From positions 97,085 through 161,084 of the forward strand of contig CALBEF010000031.1 in assembly GCA_937927775.1 (NCBI GenBank): 64,000 nucleotides of DNA, in the 5' to 3' direction. Each line of letters starts with the position of its first letter. Position 1 is the stretch's first letter. The notes under the pieces were generated by a model. It saw nothing but the letters and a program-made list of their open reading frames with translations, did no database searches and had not been told where the DNA came from. The stretch is from an uncultured Anaerolineae bacterium (lineage in GTDB: Bacteria; Chloroflexota; Anaerolineae; J036; Brachytrichaceae). This document shows, one piece after another, positions 18,210-25,651 of this stretch. The position numbers and the translations under genes are program-made.

Positions 18210-19373
18210 TCAGCCCGCCAGTTCCCGCCTGGCCTGGCTCACGTCCACCAGATGCGCCGGCCCGCCAATGTCACCCTCGATCGCGTCGAAGCCCAGGCTG
18301 CGCACATGCGACGCCACGCGATCCACCATGTCGCGGCGCGTCAGCAGCACCACAGTTGGCCCCGTGTCGGTCGAGGCGTACACCGGCGCGCCTTTCGCCC
18401 GCAATTCGTTGCAGGCGCGGAACAGCGTCAGATTTTCCGGCTCCCACGCGAAGATTTTGTGATCGTCGCTCCCGGTCATGGTGATTGCGTGCAACTGGAT
18501 GCTGTCCAGTTCGGCCAGCCGGCCCACCGTTTGCCAGTCGCCGGCCTGCACGGCGTCAATGCAGCGCAACGTCTCTGCGCGCCGGTTCAGCATCCAGCAT
18601 TTGAACAGCGGGCTGTTTGGCGCGTCGGCGTGCGCAAGTTCGGTCTTGAGGCCGATGCGCGAATCGATTGGCACGGTGATCAGGCGCATCTCGGCAAGCT
18701 GATTGGCGTTGTCGAGCCGCACGGCGAAACTGTCTTCCGGCGCGATGCCGGGGTAGGACAACCACAGTGACACGCCGCCGGTGGCGCTGCGACACCCCGA
18801 CCCGGCCAGCAGACGCGCCATGCTGCTCACAAAGCGCGTGTTGGCAGTTGCCTCCGGCCCCAGCGCCGCCGCAATGGCCGCCATGGCCAGCGCCGCCGAC
18901 CCCGACGCGCTGGTGCCCAGCCCCTTGCCCGTCCTGCCGCCGCGCGCCACATTTTTTGAGATAACGCGCGCGCGCGTCGTCATGCACGCTGCCCATCGCA
19001 CCGCGTCCAGGCTCTGCTTCACGCGCTCCAGGTCGCGGCCGGTTGCCGTCATCCCGCCGATCACCGCCACATCGTCCGGCAAATCCGGGTCGAACTCGAC
19101 CAGCGTCAGTGTGTAGGCGGCGTCGTTGCACACCGAGATGCTGGGCAGGTAGGCGATGCGCCACACCCAGTCGGTCATGCCGTGATATTTCAGCACGCCC
19201 TGCATTGGATGCGCGCGGGCAGCGGCAACACCGCGCGGGTTGCCGGGCCGGTCGAGCAATGGATAATCGGGAAACGTAATGCCGTGCTGCTGCAGGGCGC
19301 TCAGGATGTCCGCGTGCGCTGCGCGCATCGGGGCAATCATGTCCGCGCAGGTGTCTGGAATGTGTGTCGCCAT
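18210..19373 (-). CDS. Diphosphomevalonate / phosphomevalonate decarboxylase family (GHMP fold)
   Basis: A GHMP-superfamily enzyme of isoprenoid synthesis, 387 residues, making isopentenyl (di)phosphate from (di)phosphomevalonate. Seen: MQGVLKYHGMTDW near the N-terminus, the GHMP ATP loop GLGTSASGSAALAMA, SGCRSATGGVSLWLSY, and ASTDTGPTVVLL, where the Asp matches the catalytic Asp of the decarboxylases. In the Chloroflexota member Roseiflexus, a relative was shown to be a phosphomevalonate decarboxylase working with isopentenyl phosphate kinase, so that activity is plausible here. No kinase gene is in the window to decide. The ATG at 19373 gives a normal start; the frame is open further upstream but not protein-like. 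Confidence 0.87.
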   Translation of the reverse strand: MATHIPDTCADMIAPMRAAHADILSALQQHGITFPDYPLLDRPGNPRGVAAARAHPMQGVLKYHGMTDWVWRIAYLPSISVCNDAAYTLTLVEFDPDLPDDVAVIGGMTATGRDLERVKQSLDAVRWAACMTTRARVISKNVARGGRTGKGLGTSASGSAALAMAAIAAALGPEATANTRFVSSMARLLAGSGCRSATGGVSLWLSYPGIAPEDSFAVRLDNANQLAEMRLITVPIDSRIGLKTELAHADAPNSPLFKCWMLNRRAETLRCIDAVQAGDWQTVGRLAELDSIQLHAITMTGSDDHKIFAWEPENLTLFRACNELRAKGAPVYASTDTGPTVVLLTRRDMVDRVASHVRSLGFDAIEGDIGGPAHLVDVSQARRELAG

Positions 19374-19461
19374 GAGGCCGTCCCTTGTTCTGGCCGGCAG
19401 TCTATCACTCTGCGGCGCGCTGCTGTGACAGCGCGCCGCCAGTGGATTGAATCGATCTGTG

Positions 19462-19947
19462 ATGAACCCGCAACCTTCCCTGATTGATTGGACCGGCGCG
19501 CCTGTATCGCGCGCGCCTGATCGCCTGATGGCTTCAGCCAGCGCCATCATATTCGACGATGCCGGGCGCGTATTGCTCATGCTGCGCGCCGACAACCAGC
19601 ACTGGGGCATTCCCGGCGGGCGCGCTGAAATCGGCGAGTCGATCGCGCAGACTGTCGTCCGTGAAGTAGCCGAGGAGACCGGCCTGCGTGTGTCGGTCAA
19701 GCGCCTGATCGGCGTCTACTCTGACCCGGCGCGTTACAGCATTGCCGCGTATCCCAACGGCGACACGGTTCAATTCGTCAACGTGTGCTTCGAGTGTGTC
19801 GTCGAAGGCGGCGCGCTCTGTGGATCGGAAGAAGGGCGCGAGCTGAGATTCTTCGACCCGCAGCAGTTGCCAGCCAATACGCTTCTGGCGCACCGGCTGC
19901 GCATCGACGACGCCCTGGCCCGGCGCGAAGCGGCGTTCATCCGATAG
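19462..19947 (+). CDS. Nudix hydrolase
   Basis: Hydrolyses a nucleoside diphosphate linked to some other group. The 161-residue product has the full Nudix box GX5EX7REUXEEXGU, read as GGRAEIGESIAQ... then REVAEETGL at about residues 52-75. The tail region FVNVCFECVVEGGAL and GRELRFFDPQQLP is typical of ADP-ribose pyrophosphatase/MutT-like members. The substrate is unknown. The ATG at 19462 is preferred over a TTG 15 bases earlier. The gene is divergent from the decarboxylase and convergent with the YceI lipoprotein; a perfect hairpin lies nine bases after its stop. Confidence 0.93.
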   Translation: MNPQPSLIDWTGAPVSRAPDRLMASASAIIFDDAGRVLLMLRADNQHWGIPGGRAEIGESIAQTVVREVAEETGLRVSVKRLIGVYSDPARYSIAAYPNGDTVQFVNVCFECVVEGGALCGSEEGRELRFFDPQQLPANTLLAHRLRIDDALARREAAFIR

Positions 19948-19955
19948 ATTTCCGA

Positions 19956-19992
19956 ATAGATTCCCGGAGTCTTGAAGGCTCCGGGAATCTAT
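19956..19992. terminator. Perfect hairpin between convergent Nudix and yceI-like genes
   Basis: A 14-bp perfect inverted repeat (19956-19969 with 19979-19992, 9-nt loop) lies in the 55-bp gap between convergent stops. There is no T-run on either strand. Position suggests a bidirectional terminator or mRNA 3'-end protector. Confidence 0.6.
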
Positions 19993-20002
19993 AGCGTCTG
20001 CC

Positions 20003-20758
20003 CTAACGCGCCACAAACTCCAGAGTCAGTTTGGCGTCGTCTTCGGCGCGCAGGATGCCGGCGATGCTCGGCGCCGCAAAGTTGAAACTGCTCATCTTGA
20101 TCTGGGTTGTGGCCGTGCCAACGAGCTGGCTGCCATCGTAACGCGCTACCACGTCCCAGGTGACCGGGATGGTGGTGTCGCGCACGGTCATGTCGCCGGT
20201 CATTTTGAAAGTCAGCTCCTGCCCGATCTCGTAGCTGGCGGGAAGCCCTTCATAGGCGGTGGGGACGAATTTGGCGAGCGGATACTTTGCCGACTCCAGC
20301 CAGTTGCCACGAATGGCGCTGTCGCGGCGGTCGCTGTCTGATTTGAGCGCGCTGATATCGACGGTGATTTCGCCCACGATGGTGTTGACGGGGTTTTGAG
20401 GGTCGAGCGTAATGTCGCCGTTGACGATCGTGGTCACGCCGATGGCTGTCGCCAGCTTGTTGTTCTGATTGAGGAACGTTTCGTCCACGGCATACGAAGC
20501 TTTGGATTCATCCGGGACAATCTTCAAGGTGATGGTGGACGCGCCGGCAGGGGCCGGCTCGGCAGCGGCAGTTGCCTCAGCCGGGGCGGCGCTTTCGGTT
20601 GGGGTTGCGGCCGGTGCAACCGTGGGCGCTGCGGGTTGCGATTGTGTTGTTGCGGTCGGCGCGGCAGTTGGCGCCGGCGCAGCGCCACATGCGCTCAGCG
20701 CAATGGCGCCGGCAAGAACGCTCCCGATCATCATCCGATACGCTGCTGATTGCTTCAT
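20003..20758 (-). CDS. YceI-family lipoprotein
   Basis: A secreted lipid- or isoprenoid-binding beta-barrel protein of 251 residues. The N-terminus is a lipoprotein signal peptide (MKQSAAYRMMIGSVLAGAIA, then LSAC with the lipidated Cys at 24). An Ala/Pro/Thr-rich tether (about 27-74) follows, then a YceI domain (about 75-251) with VNGDITLDPQNP, IVGEITVDISALKSD, RDSAIRGNWLESAKYPLAKF and FKMTGDMTVRDTTIPVTWDV. YceI domains have a lipocalin-like fold and bind long isoprenoids, which would fit an isoprenoid-pathway gene nearby, though no direct link is shown. Confidence 0.93.
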   Translation of the reverse strand: MKQSAAYRMMIGSVLAGAIALSACGAAPAPTAAPTATTQSQPAAPTVAPAATPTESAAPAEATAAAEPAPAGASTITLKIVPDESKASYAVDETFLNQNNKLATAIGVTTIVNGDITLDPQNPVNTIVGEITVDISALKSDSDRRDSAIRGNWLESAKYPLAKFVPTAYEGLPASYEIGQELTFKMTGDMTVRDTTIPVTWDVVARYDGSQLVGTATTQIKMSSFNFAAPSIAGILRAEDDAKLTLEFVAR

Positions 20759-20809
20759 CTCTCTACACTCCTTATTCCGTCATGGCGTGACGCACGGTGA
20801 ATCTGCCCT

Positions 20810-21022
20810 TCAGTCCAACTCGGGCATTGTGAGGCCGGCGTCGCGCAAAACAATGAGTTTGCACACGCTTGTTAGCCTCGCGTGAATCTTTCCGGGCAGT
20901 CTGATGAGAATAACGAGCGAGAGAGTGAGCGGAAGGTGAGAACTCCCTGAGAGATTGTAAGGCGTTCTGTCCGGCTGCTGATGCTTCAGCGCCGCAATGA
21001 TGCGCTGACGGTTGTTCATCAT
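20810..21022 (-). pseudogene. Remnant of a uroporphyrinogen-decarboxylase-like gene
   Basis: The 303-bp stretch between the YceI gene and the next minus-strand gene holds a 70-codon frame. Its first 22 or so residues (MMNNRQRIIAALKHQQPDRT) match the N-terminal signature of URO-D-superfamily proteins (usually M-NRERVLAALNHxxPDRVP). The rest does not look like that family, which normally runs to about 340 residues. A strong ribosome-binding site (AAGGGGGAA) precedes the double ATG, so a short peptide may still be made. I read it as a truncated gene whose body was deleted. An unrelated small peptide is the alternative. Confidence 0.5.
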
Positions 21023-21061
21023 GTTTTCCCCCTTGCGAATAGGTGCCGGACGCCCAGGATC

Positions 21062-22423
21062 TTATCCACGTCGAGACGATCCTCCATCCCCGGCCAGCCG
21101 CTCCATGTATGCCCGAATCGGCGGCACGGCCAGCAGCCGGTCGCGGAAGAAGTCGTTGGCGATGTCGATCAGCTCGGTGCGCGCCGTCTCCGCCAGATCG
21201 ACAAAAGCCTGGCCGGTCTGGCGCAGCGACAGCGCCTTGCGGAGTTGTAGCAGGCGGCCGGCGATCGCCTTCTCTTCCTCGCCTTCCAGCGCGTCGATCA
21301 CGGTGAAGATGAGCTGGTCGGCCTGGGCAATGAGGTTTTCCAGCGCCATGTCCTGACCCAGGTGCAGCGCCTCATCCAGCGAGCGCACCAATGCCCAGCC
21401 CTGATAAAGCGCCGCCGCCGGCTCGTCGAACAGTTCGCGCACATAGGCCGCCTCGACGTACTGGCCGTTCAGCCGAAAGATGTTGTACAGCCGTTTGGCC
21501 ACCTTGCCATAGTTCACGTCCTCGGCCAGATATTTGCGCACTTCCTTTTCCAGTTGGCCGATGTAGTGATCGACGGCGTCCGCCGCAACCTGTTTGGCCA
21601 GTTTGGCGAAGATGGGGATCGACGCCGCCTCCAGATAGACTTCCTGGAAGTACGGATCGAGATAGCCGTCCAGGGGCGTGATCGCGCCGTCGGGAGCTTC
21701 CCAGGTCACGTCGAACATATTGCTGGCGTTGGCCAGCCGGCCGCGTTGCGGATCGGCGATGATCCAATCCATCTTGCACCAGCCGGGGTCCTGCGCCACC
21801 TCGTCCCACGTGATGACAGCCGGCGCGCCGTCCAGTCGCTCGACTTCCACACGCCCGGCCTGCACTTCTTCCGCCGTCCAGCCGATGGAGCTGCCGGCCT
21901 TGAGCTTGCGCCCGTTGCGCATCACCTCATACGGGTAATTGCCGAAGCGCACCTGGATCAACTGATACGTCGGCCCCTTGAGCGTGCCCAGCGCCTTGTC
22001 GCGCAGCACGCGCGCCAGGATGCGGCAGGCTTCCTCGCGCGATAACGCGCGAATGTTCACCCGCTCAAAGTAGTCGGCGTCGCCGGGGTACGTCTGCACT
22101 TTGGATTGCGCCGCCGAGCCGGACAACGAAAGCGCCGTCTCGACCACGCCCGGCTCGTCGTAGATCTCCACCAGCCGGCCCACCTCGCGGAAATGCTCCA
22201 GCTCAGCCGGACTGAAGTCGAGCATGGTGATCTTGTGGCCGAAGACGCCGGACCGCGTGTCGTATTCCACCGCGTCGGCGCTATGTCCGACGGCCATGGC
22301 CGCCAGCCATTGCAGCGCCTCTTCCTCATCGATCTCGACGCCCATGCGCCGGGCTGATTCAATGATCTGCGCGAGTTCCTGTTGTGGCGTCGTGTGTCGT
22401 TCGGGTTGCGCTGCGTCGGCCAT
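21062..22423 (-). CDS. Conserved-looking hypothetical protein
   Basis: A 453-residue soluble protein without signal peptide or membrane helices. AGGAGG lies close upstream of the ATG at 22423, so the start is firm; an upstream extension of the frame is low-complexity. Visible traits: an acidic N-terminal helical region (EIDEEEALQWLAAMA), a mixed alpha/beta middle with GTLKGPTYQLIQVRFGNYPY and DWIIADPQRGRLANASNMF, and a helical C-terminal half (about 280-450) rich in Ala, Leu and Glu. I do not recognise the family. It lies 67 bp downstream of the SseB-like gene on the same strand. Confidence 0.75.
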   Translation of the reverse strand: MADAAQPERHTTPQQELAQIIESARRMGVEIDEEEALQWLAAMAVGHSADAVEYDTRSGVFGHKITMLDFSPAELEHFREVGRLVEIYDEPGVVETALSLSGSAAQSKVQTYPGDADYFERVNIRALSREEACRILARVLRDKALGTLKGPTYQLIQVRFGNYPYEVMRNGRKLKAGSSIGWTAEEVQAGRVEVERLDGAPAVITWDEVAQDPGWCKMDWIIADPQRGRLANASNMFDVTWEAPDGAITPLDGYLDPYFQEVYLEAASIPIFAKLAKQVAADAVDHYIGQLEKEVRKYLAEDVNYGKVAKRLYNIFRLNGQYVEAAYVRELFDEPAAALYQGWALVRSLDEALHLGQDMALENLIAQADQLIFTVIDALEGEEEKAIAGRLLQLRKALSLRQTGQAFVDLAETARTELIDIANDFFRDRLLAVPPIRAYMERLAGDGGSSRRG

Positions 22424-22490
22424 TTGAGTTGTCCTCCTGATTTTGTGAAACCACGTCCCCTGAGCGCGCGGGCCGGCTGCGCGATTTCCA

Positions 22491-23240
22491 TCACGCCGCC
22501 ATGACTGCTTTGGCAAAGCCGGCCACAAACAGGCGCGGCGCCACCGGCCCGGCGCAATTGAACACAATGCCGTCGATCGGCAGGCTCTGCAAATCGTCGA
22601 AGAGAATCTCTCCTGAAGTCTTCACCGTTTGCGCCTCAAACTTCAGCCCGCCATCGCCCCGATCGCGCAGAAATGCGTCGAGCGTGTCCGGCGCAGTGAA
22701 TACGGCGGCCAGCTTGCGTCCGCGCTTGTCGGGGGCCAGGGTCAGCGCGCGCCCCTCGCCTTCGAGTCGTTGCGTCACAACGTAGAAGGCGTCGAAGCGT
22801 TTGATCAGACTGAGGTCGGGCTGCGGCGTTGCCAGGGTGCGCTCCACTTTCACGGCGCGCGCCCACTGCTGCAGCGCCGGGATCTGATCGCCGCGATAGT
22901 GCAATTCGGGCGGCGAGTACGCATTGACGCGGATGACATCCACTTCGTCGGGCAGGTTGGCAAATAACTCGTCGCCGGCGATGGTGATGAAGTGCTCGCC
23001 CAGCGCCCCTGCGCCGACCGTTGCCAGACAGTCGGCATACGCCTGCCTGTCTGTGCACAGAAACAAATAGCGCTGCCCCGCGCTATCCTTCAGCCGCAAC
23101 AGCGCAATCTGCCCGCGCTCGTCGCGCGCAGCCGGCACATGCCAGCCGGCGTGATCCAGGAACAGCCGGAGCAGCGCATGGCTCGACCGGCTGCCGTCCA
23201 GAGTGGCCTGCATGGCCTGCCGAAGATCGTGGTCGTTCAC
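22491..23240 (-). CDS. Protein with two SseB-like domains
   Basis: A 249-residue cytoplasmic protein in which two similar halves can be aligned by eye. Residues ~55-125 contain RYLFLCTDRQAYADCL and GDELFANLPDEVDVIRVN. Residues ~175-249 contain KLAAVFTAPDTLDAFL and GEILFDDLQSLPIDGIVFN. Both follow the SseB N-terminal pattern: a strand, 'T/D' helix, then E/D-LF-x2-LP and a strand ending in Asn. SseB-domain proteins occur widely without defined enzymatic activity. It starts at an ATG at 23240 and may be co-transcribed with the hypothetical gene downstream. Confidence 0.68.
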   Translation of the reverse strand: MNDHDLRQAMQATLDGSRSSHALLRLFLDHAGWHVPAARDERGQIALLRLKDSAGQRYLFLCTDRQAYADCLATVGAGALGEHFITIAGDELFANLPDEVDVIRVNAYSPPELHYRGDQIPALQQWARAVKVERTLATPQPDLSLIKRFDAFYVVTQRLEGEGRALTLAPDKRGRKLAAVFTAPDTLDAFLRDRGDGGLKFEAQTVKTSGEILFDDLQSLPIDGIVFNCAGPVAPRLFVAGFAKAVMAA

Positions 23241-23340
23241 GGGTCGTCATCCTGCCCACAGCAAAGGGCTCCGGGTGATTGTACCCATAAGAAATGCGCC
23301 CATCGCTGTCCGGTTCGTGGAGGTCGCGCGTTGCGCCGTC

Positions 23341-25077
23341 TCAATCTTCGATCGCCGCCTGTTGCGTGTTGATCTGCCGGATGATGGCCGGGTCGAACTT
23401 GGGCTTGCGCTGGCAGGTGTGCAACCCGTTCACCTCCTGCTCGACATCGGTGAGCTGGGTGTAGCAGAAGCCGAACATGTTCGGGTTGCAGAGCAGCGTC
23501 TCGGTCAGCGCCCTGTAGCGCGCCAGAAATTCCTCCGCGCTGCGCGGGCGGTTGCCGTAGCCCCAACTCCTGTCGTCGGACTGCCCGGGGTTCCACCAGA
23601 TGCCGCCATACTCAGAGACGAAGTAGGGTTGTCCCTGATACGGCGCGTCGTGCTGGGGGAAATTGCGCCAGGCGTCTTCGCCCGTCAACTTGAACAGCTC
23701 GTAGGTCTGCGCAAAGCGAGCCGGGTCCTGCTCGTAGTTGTGGCAGTCGTAGATGTCGGTTTCGACGTGCACGTAGCCGCTGGCGTCGATGACGGGCCGC
23801 GTCTGGTCGAGCGTCTTGGTGATGCGGTAAACCGCGCGCAGGAGTTCCGGATTTTGATGGGTCGGCGTTTCGTTGAAGGGGCACCAGCCGATGATGGATG
23901 GGTGATTGAAGTCGCGCTCGACCACTTCGACCCACTCCGGCAGGAAGCGCTCCAGCGCCTGCGGGTGGGCCGTGTCGATCCCCCAACTGGGGAATTCGCC
24001 CCACACCAGGTAGCCCAGCCGGTCGGCCCAGCACAGGAATCGCTCTTCGAACACTTTCTGGTGCAGCCGGGCGCCGTTGAAGCCCATCGCCATCGATAGT
24101 TCGATATCCCGGCGCAGCGCCTCGTCGCTGGGCGCAGTGTAGATGCCATCGGGGTAGAAGCCCTGATCCAGAATCAGGCGTTGAAAAACCGAACGGTTGT
24201 TGATGAGCACACGCTTGCCCGCGATGCGCACATCGCGCAATCCGAAGTAGCTCTGCGCCTCATCCACGACCTGATCGCCCTGTCTGAGGGTGAACGTGAT
24301 GTCGTACAGGAACGGGTCGCCCGGCCCCCACAGGCGCGGGTTGGGCACGCTCAACGTGAAGGCGCACTGCCCGTTGGCGCTGATGGCTGTTTCGGTCTGG
24401 CACACAGGCGCCCCCTCAGCCGAGACCGCCGCGCGCAGGGTCAACCCCTCGGCAGGGCCGTCGACGCCGATGTGGACGGTCAGGCTGCCCTGGTTGGGGT
24501 CTGTGAAGTAGCGCGGCCGGCGCAGACAGGTGGAGGGGACGGCCTCGAGCCACACGGTTTGCCAGATGCCGGTCGTGCGTGTGTAGAAGCAGGCGTAGGA
24601 CTCGTAGCGATCGGACTGCTTGCCGGTTGGCTGCAGGGGGCTGCGCGTGTCGTCGGCGGCGAACACAGTCAGCGTGTTCTGGCCAGGGGCGAGGTAAGGC
24701 GTGATTTCGAGCGTGAAGGAGGCATAGCCGCCCAGATGCCGGCCGGCCAACTGCCCATTGACCCACACCGTTGCGGCGTAGTCCACCGCGCCGAAGTGCG
24801 CCAGAATGCGCCTGCCCTGCCAGTCTTCGGGCAGGGTGAACGCGCGCCGGTACCACACGCCGGCCATGAAGTCCTTGTCGCCGATGCCGGACAGTTCACT
24901 TTCCGGGCAGAAGGGCACGGTGATCGTCCCGGCGAACAGCTTGCCCTGGTGCAATCCACGCTCCAGGCCCGATAGTCCGGGGTCGATCTCGAATTCCCAC
25001 GCGCCGTTCAGGTTCTGCCAATCGGCCCGAACCCACTGAGGGCGGGGATATTCCGGGCGAGGCGTTTCGTTTCCCAT
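23341..25077 (-). CDS. Glycoside hydrolase family 2 enzyme
   Basis: A cytoplasmic (no signal peptide) 578-residue glycosidase with the family 2 layout: an N-terminal jelly-roll sugar-binding domain (about 1-165, VWVNGQLAGRHLGGYASFTL), an immunoglobulin-like domain (about 170-270) and a C-terminal TIM barrel. The acid/base Glu is in IIGWCPFNETPTHQ (NE pair) and the nucleophile Glu in PYFVSEYGGIWW. Family activities include beta-galactosidase, beta-glucuronidase and beta-mannosidase; the substrate cannot be fixed. The start ATG at 25077 has AGAGGA about 12 bases upstream. It lies downstream of the dehydratase genes on the same strand. Confidence 0.93.
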   Translation of the reverse strand: MGNETPRPEYPRPQWVRADWQNLNGAWEFEIDPGLSGLERGLHQGKLFAGTITVPFCPESELSGIGDKDFMAGVWYRRAFTLPEDWQGRRILAHFGAVDYAATVWVNGQLAGRHLGGYASFTLEITPYLAPGQNTLTVFAADDTRSPLQPTGKQSDRYESYACFYTRTTGIWQTVWLEAVPSTCLRRPRYFTDPNQGSLTVHIGVDGPAEGLTLRAAVSAEGAPVCQTETAISANGQCAFTLSVPNPRLWGPGDPFLYDITFTLRQGDQVVDEAQSYFGLRDVRIAGKRVLINNRSVFQRLILDQGFYPDGIYTAPSDEALRRDIELSMAMGFNGARLHQKVFEERFLCWADRLGYLVWGEFPSWGIDTAHPQALERFLPEWVEVVERDFNHPSIIGWCPFNETPTHQNPELLRAVYRITKTLDQTRPVIDASGYVHVETDIYDCHNYEQDPARFAQTYELFKLTGEDAWRNFPQHDAPYQGQPYFVSEYGGIWWNPGQSDDRSWGYGNRPRSAEEFLARYRALTETLLCNPNMFGFCYTQLTDVEQEVNGLHTCQRKPKFDPAIIRQINTQQAAIED

Positions 25078-25170
25078 CTTGCTTTAATCCTCTTGTGATT
25101 GGATTTACGCATCATAGTCTGACTGCGGCAAGCGGGCGAAGCCGATGCTTTTGGGCAAACTGTCCGTCGT

Positions 25171-25596
25171 CTATGCGCGCAACAAGCCACGCTGAAGATA
25201 GACCCCGGCTGCTTCGCGCACCCAGCGGCCCGTCTCGACCGCCCCGTACATTTGTTCCAACCGCGTTGCCAGCGCAATGATCTCGGCATACGTCGAGCGC
25301 CCCGGCCGCAGCGCCTCGTACATCTGCAATAACTCATCGTTGGGCACGGCGGTCAACTCGGCTGCGCGCGCCAGCGCGTCGGCCAGTTGCGGGTAGCCGG
25401 CCTGCCGGGCAATCCGGGCCTGCGCGCGCAACGTCTCCGCGCTGATCTGCAAATCGGCAAAGCTGAGTTCGCCGGCCCGCAGCGCATCCGGCGTGATCCC
25501 CATCAACGGTCTCCCGCTGGCTGCCTGCACTCGCTCAGTGGCATTCTCGCCCAACGGATACGCATACTCCATACGCTCTCCATCCTCCACCTTCAA
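25171..25596 (-). CDS. B12-dependent diol/glycerol dehydratase small subunit
   Basis: Small (gamma) subunit of coenzyme B12-dependent propanediol/glycerol dehydratase, 141 residues. It matches PduE-type proteins along its length: YPLGENATERVQAASGRPLM near the N-terminus (with the family's 'G-K/R-PL' turn), ISAETLRAQARIARQAGYPQ, RAAELTAVPNDELLQMYEAL and LRPGRSTYAEIIALA. The enzyme converts 1,2-diols or glycerol to aldehydes by radical chemistry. It follows the fused large/medium subunit gene by 48 bp and completes the enzyme. No reactivating factor (PduGH/DdrAB type) or microcompartment shell gene lies next to it. Confidence 0.93.
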   Translation of the reverse strand: MKVEDGERMEYAYPLGENATERVQAASGRPLMGITPDALRAGELSFADLQISAETLRAQARIARQAGYPQLADALARAAELTAVPNDELLQMYEALRPGRSTYAEIIALATRLEQMYGAVETGRWVREAAGVYLQRGLLRA

Positions 25597-25602
25597 CCCG
25601 CC

Positions 25603-25651
25603 TCAATCGTCAATCGTCAATTGACAATCGTCAATTCCAAATCGTCACACG
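25603..25651. repeat. 7-bp tandem repeats between dehydratase subunit genes
   Basis: Seven consecutive heptamers: TCAATCG, TCAATCG, TCAATTG, ACAATCG, TCAATTC, CAAATCG, TCACACG, decaying towards the right end, where the last unit runs into the stop codon of the large-subunit gene (25645). Confidence 0.85.

Noticed and set aside
25603..25651. CRISPR-like array
   Set aside because: Units are only 7 bp with no spacers, and no cas genes are present.
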